From Pseudobutyrivibrio xylanivorans (GTDB lineage Bacteria > Bacillota > Clostridia > Lachnospirales > Lachnospiraceae): DNA of 64,000 nt. Below, one piece after another: positions 50,336-59,819 of the stretch. The notes beneath the pieces were generated by a model. That model had not been told where the DNA came from, did no database searches, and worked only from the letters and a program-made list of their open reading frames with translations. The stretch spans positions 186,001 to 250,000 of the forward strand of contig NZ_VTVE01000001.1 in assembly GCF_010906925.1 (NCBI RefSeq), written 5' to 3'. Both the position numbers and the translations under genes were made by a program. Position 1 is the first letter of the stretch, and each line of letters begins with the position of its first letter.

Positions 50336-51274
50336 ATGCTAGACAATTTGATTTTTTGCTTGAACGCTACGGTACCTATTTTTCTTTTGATGGTGCTGGG
50401 ATACTTATTTAAGGTTTTAAAGATTTTTAATGAGAGTCTTACAAAAGGTATTAATGCTTTCGTCTTTAAAATTGCACTACCGGTTCTTGTTTATAAGGAG
50501 CTTGCCACATCTGAGGTGGAGGCACTTTGGGATGGTGGATTCATCATCTTTTGCTTTGTGGCCACAATGGCATCCATTCTCATTGGTTGGGCAGTATCAT
50601 TTATTTTCAAGGACAAGCTGGTCAGAACAGAGTTTATTCAGGGAACATATCGAAGCAGTGCAGCCCTCTTAGGAGTAGGCATTGCCACTAATCTATACGG
50701 CAGCGCAGGTATGACACCACTTATGATTATTGGCGCCGTTCCACTTTACAATGTGGCTGCTGTCATCCTTTTGACTACAGGTACCAATGAAGGGAAAATC
50801 ACTCCAGCCCTTATGAAGAAGACATTTATCGGAGTGCTTACAAATCCTATTATTATCGGTATTACACTAGGATTGCTGCGCTCGTTGATTCCTGCTTCAA
50901 TTATACTTCCTAAGACACTTAATTATGTCAGTGACTTGGCTACACCACTAGGACTTATGGCCCTTGGAGCTAGTTTCAAATTTGATGAGGCTATAAAAAA
51001 GGTGGCACCAACACTACTTGCTACATTTTTCAAGCTCATCGTATTCTGCGGGCTTTGGATTCCAGTTGCAATAGGAATGGGATATACCCACGACAGATTG
51101 GTAGCCATTCTTATTATGACAGGTTCACCTACAACAGTTAGTTCCTTTGTAATGGCCAAATCAATGGGATATGATGGCACGGTATCAGCTGGCACGGTCA
51201 TGCTCACCACTATTTTGTCGGCATTTACTTTGACCCTATGGCTTTACATTCTTAGAACTCTTGGGTTAATATAA
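50336..51274 (+). CDS. AEC-family (auxin efflux carrier-like) transporter
   Basis: A 312-residue protein with about ten membrane helices in two five-helix halves. LNATVPIFLLMVLGYLFKVL near the start, and LGLMALGASFKFDEA plus PTTVSSFVMAKSMGYD in the second half, are typical of the family. Members export or import organic acids such as malate. The substrate is not evident. ACTGAGGAG precedes the ATG. Confidence 0.9.
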   Translation: MLDNLIFCLNATVPIFLLMVLGYLFKVLKIFNESLTKGINAFVFKIALPVLVYKELATSEVEALWDGGFIIFCFVATMASILIGWAVSFIFKDKLVRTEFIQGTYRSSAALLGVGIATNLYGSAGMTPLMIIGAVPLYNVAAVILLTTGTNEGKITPALMKKTFIGVLTNPIIIGITLGLLRSLIPASIILPKTLNYVSDLATPLGLMALGASFKFDEAIKKVAPTLLATFFKLIVFCGLWIPVAIGMGYTHDRLVAILIMTGSPTTVSSFVMAKSMGYDGTVSAGTVMLTTILSAFTLTLWLYILRTLGLI

Positions 51275-51291
51275 GATTTAATAAATCATTT

Positions 51292-51320
51292 AAATGCAGC
51301 TTTTATCGGCTGCATTTTAA
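51292..51320 (+). terminator. Terminator after the AEC transporter gene
   Basis: AAATGCAGC-TTTTATCG-GCTGCATTT followed by TAAATT. Confidence 0.75.
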
Positions 51321-51355
51321 ATTGAGAGTAGTAGATATGAGGAGAGTATAAAAGT

Positions 51356-52573
51356 ATGCGAGCATACGAAAGATTGTTGAACTATGTAAAAATATACACT
51401 ACAAGTGACGAGGAGAGCACCACTGTGCCTTCTACAGCCCGTCAGTTTGACTTGGCTAAGATCCTTGTAGAGGAACTTCAGTCACTTGGTGTGACTGATG
51501 CCAGAGTAGATGACAAGTGCTATGTCTACGGCACTATTCCAGCTACAGCTGGCTACGAGGACAAAAAGTCCCTCGGTTTCATTGCCCACATGGATACTGC
51601 ACCTGATTTTACAGGCGAGAATGTTAATCCTATCGTGGAGGAGAACTACGACGGTGAGGATGTGGTGCTTGGCACATCAGGTCGCGTGATTTCAGTGGCT
51701 GATTTTCCACATCTTAAGTCCCTTAAGGGTCGCACCCTCATCCACACAGATGGCACTACACTTCTTGGCGCTGATGACAAATCAGGTATTGCCGAGATTA
51801 TGACATTTGTGGAGGAGCTTTTAAATAGCAATGAGCCACACGGCAAGATTTGCATTGGCTTTACTCCAGATGAGGAGATTGGTGCTGGCGCAGATCATTT
51901 TGATGTTAAGACATTTGGCGCTGACTTCGCATATACGGTAGACGGCGGCGAGGAAAATGCAGTTGAGTACGAGAACTTCAATGCAGCAGGTGCCACTGTT
52001 AAGTTCAACGGTGTCAACATTCACCCTGGTGATGCCAAGGATATCATGGTAAATGCAGCCCTAGTTGCAATGGAATTCAATGCCATGCTTCCACCTACTG
52101 AGGTGCCTAGCAAGACTAGTGGATATGAGGGATTCTTCCATTTGACAGATATGTCAGGCGAGGTCTCTACTGCAAAGCTTTCTTATATTATTCGTGACCA
52201 TGACGAGAAAAAGTTTGCAGATAAAAAGAAGGTGATGGAGCACGCAGCCAACATCATCAATCAGAAATATGGCGAGGGCACTTGCGTACTTGAGATAAAG
52301 GACCAGTACCAGAACATGCTTGAGAAAATCAAGCCACACATGTTTCTTATCGATTATGCATTTAAGGCACTTGAGGATGCTGGGGAGAATCCAAAGGCTG
52401 TTGCAATCCGAGGCGGCACAGACGGTGCCAGACTTTCATTTATGGGACTTCCTTGTCCAAACCTTGGCACAGGCGGCTACAACTTCCACGGCCCAATGGA
52501 ACACATTACTGCGGAGGGCATGGACACTGTAGTTAAGGTACTTCACGGCATCGCCCGCCAATTCGTCGAATAA
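51356..52573 (+). CDS. pepT: Peptidase T (tripeptidase)
   Basis: A 405-residue protein, full length for PepT of the M20 zinc peptidases. LGFIAHMDTAPDF (His and Asp), TTLLGADDKSGIAEIM (bridging Asp), IGFTPDEEIGAGADHFDVKT (Glu-Glu) and PMEHI near the end (last His) supply the metal site. It releases the N-terminal residue of tripeptides in the cytoplasm. Preceded by AGGAGAG. Confidence 0.95.
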   Translation: MRAYERLLNYVKIYTTSDEESTTVPSTARQFDLAKILVEELQSLGVTDARVDDKCYVYGTIPATAGYEDKKSLGFIAHMDTAPDFTGENVNPIVEENYDGEDVVLGTSGRVISVADFPHLKSLKGRTLIHTDGTTLLGADDKSGIAEIMTFVEELLNSNEPHGKICIGFTPDEEIGAGADHFDVKTFGADFAYTVDGGEENAVEYENFNAAGATVKFNGVNIHPGDAKDIMVNAALVAMEFNAMLPPTEVPSKTSGYEGFFHLTDMSGEVSTAKLSYIIRDHDEKKFADKKKVMEHAANIINQKYGEGTCVLEIKDQYQNMLEKIKPHMFLIDYAFKALEDAGENPKAVAIRGGTDGARLSFMGLPCPNLGTGGYNFHGPMEHITAEGMDTVVKVLHGIARQFVE

Positions 52574-52746
52574 CGTGGCAACATTATATGACACATATTC
52601 AGCCAATAGATTTAATGATAAAGCTGTAGATAACAAGCTATTAGAATTGTGAAGATGACATGTAGTCATCGGAACAATTACTAATGCTTGTTAGCGTAAG
52701 AGCTTTATCTCATAAAATAATAAGGATAGTTAATAGGGGTAATATA

Positions 52747-53613
52747 ATGTCTTCAGAGAAGAGAAAAGAGATATTAATAGATGTTATCATGGATGCTCTG
52801 TCAGGCTTGTGCATAGGTATTGCTCTTTATAATTTTGCTGCCGATGCAAAATTTCCACTGACAGGTTTTACCGGTATCGCCATGATTTTTTACCAGTATT
52901 TCAGATGGAATATTGGTATGCTTACTTTGGTTATGAACATACCGCTGATATTTATTTGCTACAAGGTGCTTGGTAAAAAGTTTTTGCTTAAGAGCCTTAA
53001 GACTATGGCCATTGGCACTGTGTTCATGGATTTTGTGGCGCCTTACATTCCAAAGGCAAATATAGCCAATCCGCTTTTGAATGCCATGATAGTCGGTGTG
53101 TTTACAGGCTTGGGCTACGCCCTTGTTTACATGCGCAATTCATCCACTGGCGGCGCTGATTTCATCATGATGCTTATCAAGGCCAAGCATCCACATATGA
53201 CACTTGGAAGAATCTTTTTCATCGTGGATGTGGTGATTATTGTGATTGATACCATCGCTTACGCTCATTCATTTGAGGCCCTCTGCTATGGTTTTGTCAT
53301 CAGCTACATCGGTTCAATCGTAGTTGATAAGGTAATGATTTCTGCCGACTCTGGTATGATGTGTATGATTGTCACCAACAAGGCCGAGGCAATCGCCGAT
53401 GCCATCGACAAGGCGGTGGAGAGAGGTACCACCATTTTTACCGCAAAGGGTGGCTACAAGGGCGACGAGAGACAGGTGCTTATGTGTGCTTGCTCAGACA
53501 AGCAGATGTACCAGGTAAATCGTGTTGCAAAAAAGATAGATGTTGACGCATTTATTGTTATAATGGAATCAAAGGCAGTGTATGGCGAGGGGTTCAAACG
53601 ATTCAAAGGATAG
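52747..53613 (+). CDS. YitT-family membrane protein
   Basis: A 288-residue protein; ATG 52747 follows TAGGGG, while an earlier in-frame TTG was rejected. Five or six N-terminal membrane helices (DALSGLCIGIALYNFAADAK...FPLTGFTGIAMIFYQYF; RNSSTGGADFIMMLIKAKHP) and the C-terminal soluble DUF2179 domain (ERGTTIFTAKGGYKGDERQV; CACSDKQMYQVNRVAKK) are both present. The role of the family is unproven. Ends 22 nt before udk. Confidence 0.9.
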   Translation: MSSEKRKEILIDVIMDALSGLCIGIALYNFAADAKFPLTGFTGIAMIFYQYFRWNIGMLTLVMNIPLIFICYKVLGKKFLLKSLKTMAIGTVFMDFVAPYIPKANIANPLLNAMIVGVFTGLGYALVYMRNSSTGGADFIMMLIKAKHPHMTLGRIFFIVDVVIIVIDTIAYAHSFEALCYGFVISYIGSIVVDKVMISADSGMMCMIVTNKAEAIADAIDKAVERGTTIFTAKGGYKGDERQVLMCACSDKQMYQVNRVAKKIDVDAFIVIMESKAVYGEGFKRFKG

Positions 53614-53635
53614 AAAGATATAGACGAGGTATTTT

Positions 53636-54262
53636 ATGTCAGAGAAGATATGCGTTCTTGGTGTTGCAGGCGGATCTGCTTCAGGCAAGACTACAATCAT
53701 CAACAAATTACAGGATTATTTTGGGGAGGACATTGCGGTAATCAGCCACGATGCTTACTACAAGGCTCATCCAGATATGACTCTTGAAGAGCGAAGCCAT
53801 TTGAACTACGACCATCCAGATTCATTTGAGTCTGACAGAATGGCAGAGGATGTTAGAAAGCTCATTAAGGGCTACGCAATTGATATGCCAGTTTATGATT
53901 ATGTGGTTCACAATCGTTCAGAGGAGACAGTTCGCATCGAGCCTAAGACTGTGATTGTCATGGAGGGCATTCTTATTCTTGAGAACAAGGAGCTCCGTGA
54001 TCTTATGGATATTAAAATATTCGTAGATACGGATGCAGATGAGAGACTTATGCGTCGAATCAAGAGAGACATGATTGAAAGAGGACGTAGCATTGAGTCA
54101 ATCATCGACCAGTATTCACAGACTGTTAAGCCTATGCATGAGGAGTTTGTTGAGCCATCGAAAAAATACGCTGACATTATCATTCCTCGCGGTGGTGAGA
54201 ATGCGGCAGGTCTCGACATGCTCATCACATATATGACTAAGAAATTGCATGCAGAACTATAA
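53636..54262 (+). CDS. udk: Uridine kinase
   Basis: A 208-residue protein. GVAGGSASGKTTIINKL is the P-loop, VISHDAYYKAHPDMTLEERS and NYDHPDSFESDRM the nucleoside-binding part, and MEGILILENKELRDLMDIKI FVD the Walker B-like segment. It phosphorylates uridine and cytidine for pyrimidine salvage. GACGAGG precedes the ATG. Confidence 0.93.
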   Translation: MSEKICVLGVAGGSASGKTTIINKLQDYFGEDIAVISHDAYYKAHPDMTLEERSHLNYDHPDSFESDRMAEDVRKLIKGYAIDMPVYDYVVHNRSEETVRIEPKTVIVMEGILILENKELRDLMDIKIFVDTDADERLMRRIKRDMIERGRSIESIIDQYSQTVKPMHEEFVEPSKKYADIIIPRGGENAAGLDMLITYMTKKLHAEL

Positions 54263-54280
54263 TAGAATATGATAATTTAT

Positions 54281-54303
54281 AAGAGGCACCTGATGTGCCT
54301 CTT
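54281..54303. terminator. Hairpin after udk
   Basis: AAGAGGCAC-CTGAT-GTGCCTCTT. There is little T-run, so it is a weak terminator or processing site. Confidence 0.5.
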
Positions 54304-54327
54304 AATTTAAAAATAACTGGAGAGATT

Positions 54328-55557
54328 ATGGCATCAATTAAAAAGATTAAATTACATATTGTTTTGTTCTGGGCGGCGGTGCTTGCTGCTGGCATTTGGA
54401 CTCTTGATTATTCCACCGGGTCCATTAATAGTGTTGTGGTAGCGATAGCTGCAGTTGGCTTCATAGTTTCAATAGTTAAGTCATATAAAAATGATGGATT
54501 CATTGGAGATAGTTTTGCTTTAAAGACCACTGCAGGACGAGTTCCTGTTTATGATTACATACGATTTGTAGCTGTTATTTTGGTAATCGTTGTCCATGTC
54601 ATCGGCGTGGATTTGGACATAGCGGTTGATATGGCAGGCACACCAATTTTTGCCGGACTGGATTTTACCAGATGGTGGGCACTGAATTGCAACGTGCTAT
54701 TTGTAATGCTTTCGGGAGCACTTTTGCTGCCATACAAGCAGGAGCCTGTCTTATCGTTTTATGGTAAGAGACTTACAAAAATCGTGATACCACTAGTTGT
54801 CTATTACATGTGGTACTACACATTTTTCGGTCAGAGAACAGAGGGCACCCTGGATTCTCCACTTGAGATAGTCCTTGGGATTCTCACTGCTGATATTAAG
54901 AGCGTTGGAGCATATCACTTCTGGCTTTTATATGTGATTATCGCCATCTATATTGTGGTTCCATTTTTGCGAATGATGTTAAGGGATTTATCATATCAGC
55001 ACCTTACAGGGCTTGTGGCAGTTACTGTTATCATTTTAACTTACGCAACATACTTGCCACTGAAGACTGGCTTTGATGTCAGCTATCTTGGCTGGTGTGG
55101 TGTTGCAATAGCAGGCTACTGGTGCTCAAAAGATGACAGTAGAAAATACGACAACTGGCTTATAATACTTGGCATTGTTGCAAGTGTTGCCATGTGGCTA
55201 GTATTTAAATATGACATTTATTACAGCAACACACTTTGGAATTTATCACCATATAGAGTGGTAGTAGGACTTGGATTGTTTGCCATTTTCTTTAAGTTTA
55301 AAAACGGTTTAAGAGATTTTTGTGTAATTCGACTTGTTAGTAAATACGGATTTTCAATAATGCTGATTCACTACTGGATTATTGGAAATGTTTTAAGAAA
55401 AATCTGCGGCATCGGCTCTGTAATGTACAAGGGATTTGGAGCTGTCATTTCAGTTGTTGTAACTTTGGTGCTTTCATTTATAGCAGCATATTTAATCGAC
55501 AATCTGATTGTCTCAGTTTTTTCATCTTTGATTGATAGAATAAAAAAGATAAAATAA
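54328..55557 (+). CDS. Membrane acyltransferase (family 3)
   Basis: A 409-residue protein; ATG 54328 follows GGAGAG. About twelve membrane helices. After two N-terminal helices, VYDYIRFVAVILVIVVHVIG is the acyltransferase-3 entry motif with its His, and LNCNVLFVMLSGALLLPYK follows as usual. Such proteins add acetyl or other acyl groups to cell-surface polysaccharide or lipids. No glycan gene is adjacent. Confidence 0.85.
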   Translation: MASIKKIKLHIVLFWAAVLAAGIWTLDYSTGSINSVVVAIAAVGFIVSIVKSYKNDGFIGDSFALKTTAGRVPVYDYIRFVAVILVIVVHVIGVDLDIAVDMAGTPIFAGLDFTRWWALNCNVLFVMLSGALLLPYKQEPVLSFYGKRLTKIVIPLVVYYMWYYTFFGQRTEGTLDSPLEIVLGILTADIKSVGAYHFWLLYVIIAIYIVVPFLRMMLRDLSYQHLTGLVAVTVIILTYATYLPLKTGFDVSYLGWCGVAIAGYWCSKDDSRKYDNWLIILGIVASVAMWLVFKYDIYYSNTLWNLSPYRVVVGLGLFAIFFKFKNGLRDFCVIRLVSKYGFSIMLIHYWIIGNVLRKICGIGSVMYKGFGAVISVVVTLVLSFIAAYLIDNLIVSVFSSLIDRIKKIK

Positions 55558-55594
55558 ACAAAGGGAGTATTTATTTTAGAAAGGGTAATTTAAA

Positions 55595-55939
55595 ATGCAT
55601 GAATTAGGTATTGTATTTCACGTGGCAAAGCAGGTAGAGGCTGTGGCTGCTGAGAACAAGGCAAAGCACATCGACGAGGTAGTGCTTTCAGTAGGAGAGG
55701 TTTCAACAGTTATTCCAGACTATCTCATTGACTGTTGGGGATGGAATGCGAAAAAATATCCTCTTTTAGATGGAAGCAAGCTTACTTGCGAGACTATCAA
55801 GGCGGTGACATTTTGCGAGGATTGCAAGCAGGAGTACGAGACTGTTGCCCACGGCAAGACATGTCCACACTGCGGCAGTGAAAACACATATCTCGTTACT
55901 GGAAATGAAGTAATACTCAAGGAAGTTATTGCGGATTAA
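55595..55939 (+). CDS. hypA: HypA-like hydrogenase nickel metallochaperone
   Basis: A 114-residue protein. MHELGIV at the N-terminus replaces MHE of HypA (His2 binds nickel). CEDCKQEYET and CPHCGSENTY provide the two CxxC pairs of the zinc site. VLSVGEVSTVIPDYLIDCWG matches the family. It would deliver nickel to a NiFe hydrogenase, or have another role, as no other hyp gene is nearby. Length is normal. Confidence 0.88.
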   Translation: MHELGIVFHVAKQVEAVAAENKAKHIDEVVLSVGEVSTVIPDYLIDCWGWNAKKYPLLDGSKLTCETIKAVTFCEDCKQEYETVAHGKTCPHCGSENTYLVTGNEVILKEVIAD

Positions 55940-55967
55940 TTGACTTACTAGTTTAGGAGAATAATAA

Positions 55968-57035
55968 ATGAATCAATCAAAAAGTAATTCCATACAAGGA
56001 TTGCGATTTTGGGCGATAGGATTAATTGTAGCTTCCCACTGCGGATTTTTATCACAGGGAGGCCTGGGCAATTGCATATTCTTTGCAATGAGCGGCTTTT
56101 TTGCATGCCAGCCATTTGCAGATGATGATTATGAATATGGATATTTTAGCCCAGCTAATTTCATAAAATATTATATTAAGCGTATCCTTAGAATCATGCC
56201 TGTGGCCTGGCTTGTGATGGCATTTGCAGCATGGGGGCTTCGGTACCTTGATTTCAGGGATTTTACCACAGAAAACAGCTTGCTTTTAAACATGCTTTTC
56301 CTTAACAGCAAGGGACACCTGTGGTTCTTGCAGCAGGAAGTATTCTTTTACATCTTGGCCCCATTTATGATTCTTATTATAGGGCTTGTGAAAAAGATTC
56401 TTTCAGTTGTTATTAAAAAGGGCGCGCTGAATCTTGTGATTTTCATACTGCTTACAGTATGTGTTTTCCTTTCCTACAAGTATGTGCCAATGACTGGAAT
56501 TTTGCTTAAGGGCAACGGAGCAGCTACAGTGCCGATGCTTTGGCTTTTCCTTATTGGTATGTCATTTGCCTACTTGTATAAGGTGTTGAGATCCGATATT
56601 AGAGCATCAAAGAGCATTGCATCTCTTTTTTCAGTGGTAGGCTCCATGTTTGTAGTTGCATGCCTCATTCTTACCATTGTTACATCGGAGGAGATTCTCT
56701 CTGGAATAGATGCTAAATACGCAGGCTTTTATGTTGGATGGGAGCATCAGATAATATGTGCCTACCTGGCAGCAGCTGTGATGGTGACACTGGCACTTCT
56801 TCCTAAGAGCAGTCTGGTCAACAGATTCCTTGGCAACAGCGCATTTACAGCACTTGGCAATGCATCCTTTAGCTTGTATTTGATTCATTTCTTCTTGATT
56901 GGATATTTTGCTGAGCTTTCTGTATACAGCAGACTTTTGGTGGTGGGAGTGCTTAGTATTGCAATGGCACTTATGCTTTACAATTATGTGGAGAAGCCTA
57001 TTATGGCGGCTTCCAAGAAATGGTTTAGAAAATAA
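55968..57035 (+). CDS. Membrane acyltransferase (family 3), second copy
   Basis: A 355-residue protein with about ten membrane helices. SIQGLRFWAIGLIVASHCGF holds the entry motif with its His; NCIFFAMSGFFACQPF and HLWFLQQEVFFYILAPF match the family. It differs from the protein at 54328 and is not a recent duplicate. HypA lies between them. Likely modifies a surface glycan or lipid. Confidence 0.85.
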   Translation: MNQSKSNSIQGLRFWAIGLIVASHCGFLSQGGLGNCIFFAMSGFFACQPFADDDYEYGYFSPANFIKYYIKRILRIMPVAWLVMAFAAWGLRYLDFRDFTTENSLLLNMLFLNSKGHLWFLQQEVFFYILAPFMILIIGLVKKILSVVIKKGALNLVIFILLTVCVFLSYKYVPMTGILLKGNGAATVPMLWLFLIGMSFAYLYKVLRSDIRASKSIASLFSVVGSMFVVACLILTIVTSEEILSGIDAKYAGFYVGWEHQIICAYLAAAVMVTLALLPKSSLVNRFLGNSAFTALGNASFSLYLIHFFLIGYFAELSVYSRLLVVGVLSIAMALMLYNYVEKPIMAASKKWFRK

Positions 57036-57050
57036 TATATTTTTACAGGA

Positions 57051-57086
57051 AAAGAACCTCGGGTGGCTGAAGCCCGAGGTTCTTTA
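57051..57086. terminator. Bidirectional terminator between converging genes
   Basis: AAAGAACCTCGGG (57051-57063) pairs perfectly with CCCGAGGTTCTTT (57073-57085). Confidence 0.85.
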
Positions 57087-57167
57087 CGGTTTTGCATATC
57101 CCCGGAATGAATATGCAAAGTAGGGAGAAAATATATGAATGGTCCGAATGACCTTGTAACAAACTAA

Positions 57168-57800
57168 TTAAAAGAAACAACAAAGATTGCATAACAGATT
57201 GAGGAAAGCCATGCTGATGCACCAACGTGCAAATCCGGCATATGGTCTGGCATAACCGTAGCTTGCGCCTCTGGTTTCGTACCAGCTCCGACTCCAATCT
57301 ATACTCTGTTGAAACTGTCTATATCTAAAGTTGCCAGGCTCTAAGGCGATGGCACGTCTAATAAACTCTCTAGCATCATTGAGATTGCCCATTCCCTGGG
57401 AAGCTACTGATGCGAAGAAATACCATTGGCCATTGCGCTGCTCATCTGGGATAGATGAAAGTACATTAAGCGCAGCGGCAAACTGTCTTGCGTTAATATA
57501 ATTGGCTGCAGCCTGCATCTCCACAGATGCCTGTGAGTAGCTATAGCTGTAACTGTTGTAGCTGCTGCCTGAGTAACCATAGGAGCTACCTCCGAAAGAG
57601 GAACCACCATTTTGGCGCTCGTCCATTATCTGATTGTAAGCTGCTTGTATTTCTTTAAATTTTTCCTCAGCCTGAGCCCTGTTTGGATTGTTAACATTGG
57701 CATCAGGATGGTACTTTCGACTGAGGGTGCGGTAGGCCTTTTTGATTTCCTCTTCTGAGGCACTCTGGCTTACTCCTAAAACCCTATAAGGATCAATCAT
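57168..57800 (-). CDS. J-domain (DnaJ-like) membrane-associated protein
   Basis: A 210-residue protein. [20 protein letters not shown] then [20 protein letters not shown] is a complete J-domain with HPD. A Gly/Ser/Tyr-rich linker ([15 protein letters not shown]) follows, then a TPR-like pair ([40 protein letters not shown]), and a short hydrophobic end ([18 protein letters not shown]) that may anchor it. It probably guides a DnaK partner to a specific client. Last gene of a three-gene operon. Confidence 0.85.
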   Translation of the reverse strand: MIDPYRVLGVSQSASEEEIKKAYRTLSRKYHPDANVNNPNRAQAEEKFKEIQAAYNQIMDERQNGGSSFGGSSYGYSGSSYNSYSYSYSQASVEMQAAANYINARQFAAALNVLSSIPDEQRNGQWYFFASVASQGMGNLNDAREFIRRAIALEPGNFRYRQFQQSIDWSRSWYETRGASYGYARPYAGFARWCISMAFLNLLCNLCCFF

Positions 57801-57802
57801 TA

Positions 57803-58660
57803 CTATCTGTTCTCCTTAGGAGTATTATCTTTTTTCTTTTCCTTAAGTTGCAGGTATTCGTATCTAGTCCAAACACCTGAATAGATAATATTTCTGAGAA
57901 TCTCAGCATTCTCAACAATAGGAAGTCGCTCAAATGACTTGGCACATTCTGCCATGAGGGAGGTGAGATTAATCCTAACAAAGGTCTCAAACTCCTTAGG
58001 TGATTCCTTTTTCAAAGGTAGAAGCGGATTGTAGCTTCCAGTTTTCTCATCCTTTTTCAAGTCATCATAAGCATCAATTATATATATGAACTTGCCCATG
58101 TAGTACCCCATACAATGTAGGGTCTTGGACCAGGTATCATCTTGCCAGTTAAATAATTCACCAAGCATTTCTCCGGTGTAGCTTGAGACTACATCGATGT
58201 TGGTCTCTTTTTTGGCCTCGGCCACGTAAAGCTTTGCAATATAGCTTTCGATTGCAGCAGTCTGCCTCGGGTAGTTAACTTTTATTCTGTCGTAATCCTT
58301 TTTTAGAAGACTAGCAGCCATACCTGAGATTTTGGAATGGTCATCCTTGAAGTTGTCCAACAAACTGTGATAGGAGAGGATGATGTCCATATCTGCTGCG
58401 TATTCAATTGCCTTGCTTGTATATCCATGTTTTGTCTTAAGTGGATGAATCAAGCAATGGAAATCATTGCAATCAAGCTCTGGCTCATAAAGGCTCTGTA
58501 GCAAAATACTTAAAAAGCAAAGGTCATAGTTTAATAGCATCTGCCCTTTGAAACTGGCCTTCTTGCCTAGTTGACGGCAGAGTCCACAATAGAAACTTTG
58601 GTAAGTTTTTCTGTCCTCATCGGAAAGTTGTCTTAAATCTGCATTAATATATCCAAACAA
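57803..58660 (-). CDS. DUF5685-like helical protein
   Basis: A 285-residue protein. [20 protein letters not shown] then [20 protein letters not shown] is the conserved entry with Cxx[21 protein letters not shown] follows. The rest is helical (similar in feel to the all-alpha prenyl-synthase-like or squalene-type folds, with [10 protein letters not shown]). It is found with J-domain proteins in Firmicutes; function unknown. Two nt separate it from the J-domain gene. Confidence 0.7.
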   Translation of the reverse strand: MFGYINADLRQLSDEDRKTYQSFYCGLCRQLGKKASFKGQMLLNYDLCFLSILLQSLYEPELDCNDFHCLIHPLKTKHGYTSKAIEYAADMDIILSYHSLLDNFKDDHSKISGMAASLLKKDYDRIKVNYPRQTAAIESYIAKLYVAEAKKETNIDVVSSYTGEMLGELFNWQDDTWSKTLHCMGYYMGKFIYIIDAYDDLKKDEKTGSYNPLLPLKKESPKEFETFVRINLTSLMAECAKSFERLPIVENAEILRNIIYSGVWTRYEYLQLKEKKKDNTPKENR

Positions 58661-58670
58661 CTCTTTTACC

Positions 58671-59102
58671 TTATACTTTCTTAATAAACTGTGTACGGCA
58701 TTTGCTGCATGTTACTTGTATTTTACCGCGTCCTCTAGGAGCACGGAGTTTTTGCTTGCAATTAGGGCATTTAAAAATTGCATACATCTTTCGCTGTGAA
58801 GCGTTGTATTTTGCCCTCTCGATTTTATTTCTTATGTCGCGTGGGTTGAACTTGTATCTTATTTTAGCTGTCTTGGTTAAAAACCATTGGTTCTCACTGT
58901 ATCGCTTCTGATAGTTTTTGGAGAACATTCGCCAAATACTATACGCAAGGCATGCCACTGCAATTAGGTAAACGATATTAGAATGTGTGATCATGGTGAG
59001 AATCATAAATATCAATGATAGAAAAGTAATAAATCTACCAAGTGAATCTACACCAGTACGACCTGCGAAAAACTGAGCCATCCTATATCTGAAATTGTTC
59101 AT
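58671..59102 (-). CDS. Membrane protein with C-terminal zinc ribbon
   Basis: A 143-residue protein. Two close membrane helices (about 22-56, FITFLSLIFMILTMITHSNI then VYLIAVACLAYSIWRM) and a basic segment, then CPNCKQKLRAPRGRGKIQVT then CSKCRTQF, a zinc ribbon. First gene of the operon with the DUF5685-like and J-domain proteins (10-nt gap), suggesting a joint membrane or quality-control role. AAGGAGG precedes the ATG. Confidence 0.75.
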   Translation of the reverse strand: MNNFRYRMAQFFAGRTGVDSLGRFITFLSLIFMILTMITHSNIVYLIAVACLAYSIWRMFSKNYQKRYSENQWFLTKTAKIRYKFNPRDIRNKIERAKYNASQRKMYAIFKCPNCKQKLRAPRGRGKIQVTCSKCRTQFIKKV

Positions 59103-59227
59103 GGCGTTCCTCCTTGCCGAAGTTCATAGTTGCAGATTAAACTTTGTAAAAGTGAGAGTCAACAGTTTCGGGGGATATTTAATAAACGTTTAAGAAATGA
59201 TTAATAATACTTGATAAAATATAAGGG

Positions 59228-59252
59228 TTAGGTTAAACTAACTATAGTTTAA
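59228..59252 (+). promoter_or_regulatory. Palindromic operator upstream of the DtxR-like gene
   Basis: TTAAACTA-ACTA-TAGTTTAA (59233-59252) is a perfect inverted repeat, and TTAGGTTAAACTAA (59228-59241) overlaps it. The AT-rich TTAG...CTAA pattern is like metal-regulator boxes. It lies about 130 nt before the regulator gene. Confidence 0.55.
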
Positions 59253-59381
59253 TAAGTTGCACTGAAGTAAGAAATATGATAACATTCATTACATAATGAG
59301 TTGTGTGCAATTAATATTTTGAGGAATATTCTATAGAGGGATTTCTTTATTATGTAACCTGTTGTTTAGGAGGAAGAGATT

Positions 59382-59762
59382 GTGAGAACTTATGTTAATG
59401 AGTCAGCAGAGAATTATCTAGAGACCATTCTTCTACTTAGTAAGAAGCTTCCAGTTGTTCGTTCTGTTGATATTGCTAATGAACTTAATTTTAAAAAATC
59501 ATCAGTTAGTATTGCTATGAAGAATCTTCGTGAGAAGAATCACATTACAGTTACTGATGCTGGATATATTTACTTAACAGACGCAGGCAAGGAAATCGCT
59601 GAGATGATTTATGAGAGACATGAGCTCATTACAGAGATTTTGGTTAAGCTTGGAGTTGATGAGGAGATTGCAGCAGAGGATGCTTGCAGAATAGAGCATG
59701 TCATCAGCAAGGAGAGCTTCAAGGCTGTTAGAGATTATGCCAAGGACAAGATTCTTAAATAG
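59382..59762 (+). CDS. DtxR/MntR-family metal-dependent regulator
   Basis: A 126-residue protein; GTG 59382 follows AGGAGGAAGAGATT. NESAENYLETILLLSKKLPV then VRSVDIANELNFKKSSVSIA is the winged helix of the family. YERHELITEILVKLGVDEEI then AAEDACRIEHVISKESF is the metal-binding/dimer domain with the Glu/His/Cys ligands (C in DACRIEH). It lacks the SH3-like third domain, as MntR does. Represses metal uptake genes when Fe or Mn is bound. Confidence 0.9.
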   Translation: MRTYVNESAENYLETILLLSKKLPVVRSVDIANELNFKKSSVSIAMKNLREKNHITVTDAGYIYLTDAGKEIAEMIYERHELITEILVKLGVDEEIAAEDACRIEHVISKESFKAVRDYAKDKILK

Positions 59763-59772
59763 ATTGATTATC

Positions 59773-59800
59773 CCAGCCCAGTTCTAAGGGCTGGATTTTT
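59773..59800 (+). terminator. Terminator after the DtxR-like gene
   Basis: CCAGCCC (59773-59779) pairs with GGGCTGG (59788-59794), followed by ATTTTT. Some read-through to the Fur-like gene is possible, as that gene starts 26 nt later. Confidence 0.8.
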
Positions 59801-59819
59801 ATAATATGAAGGTGAAGTT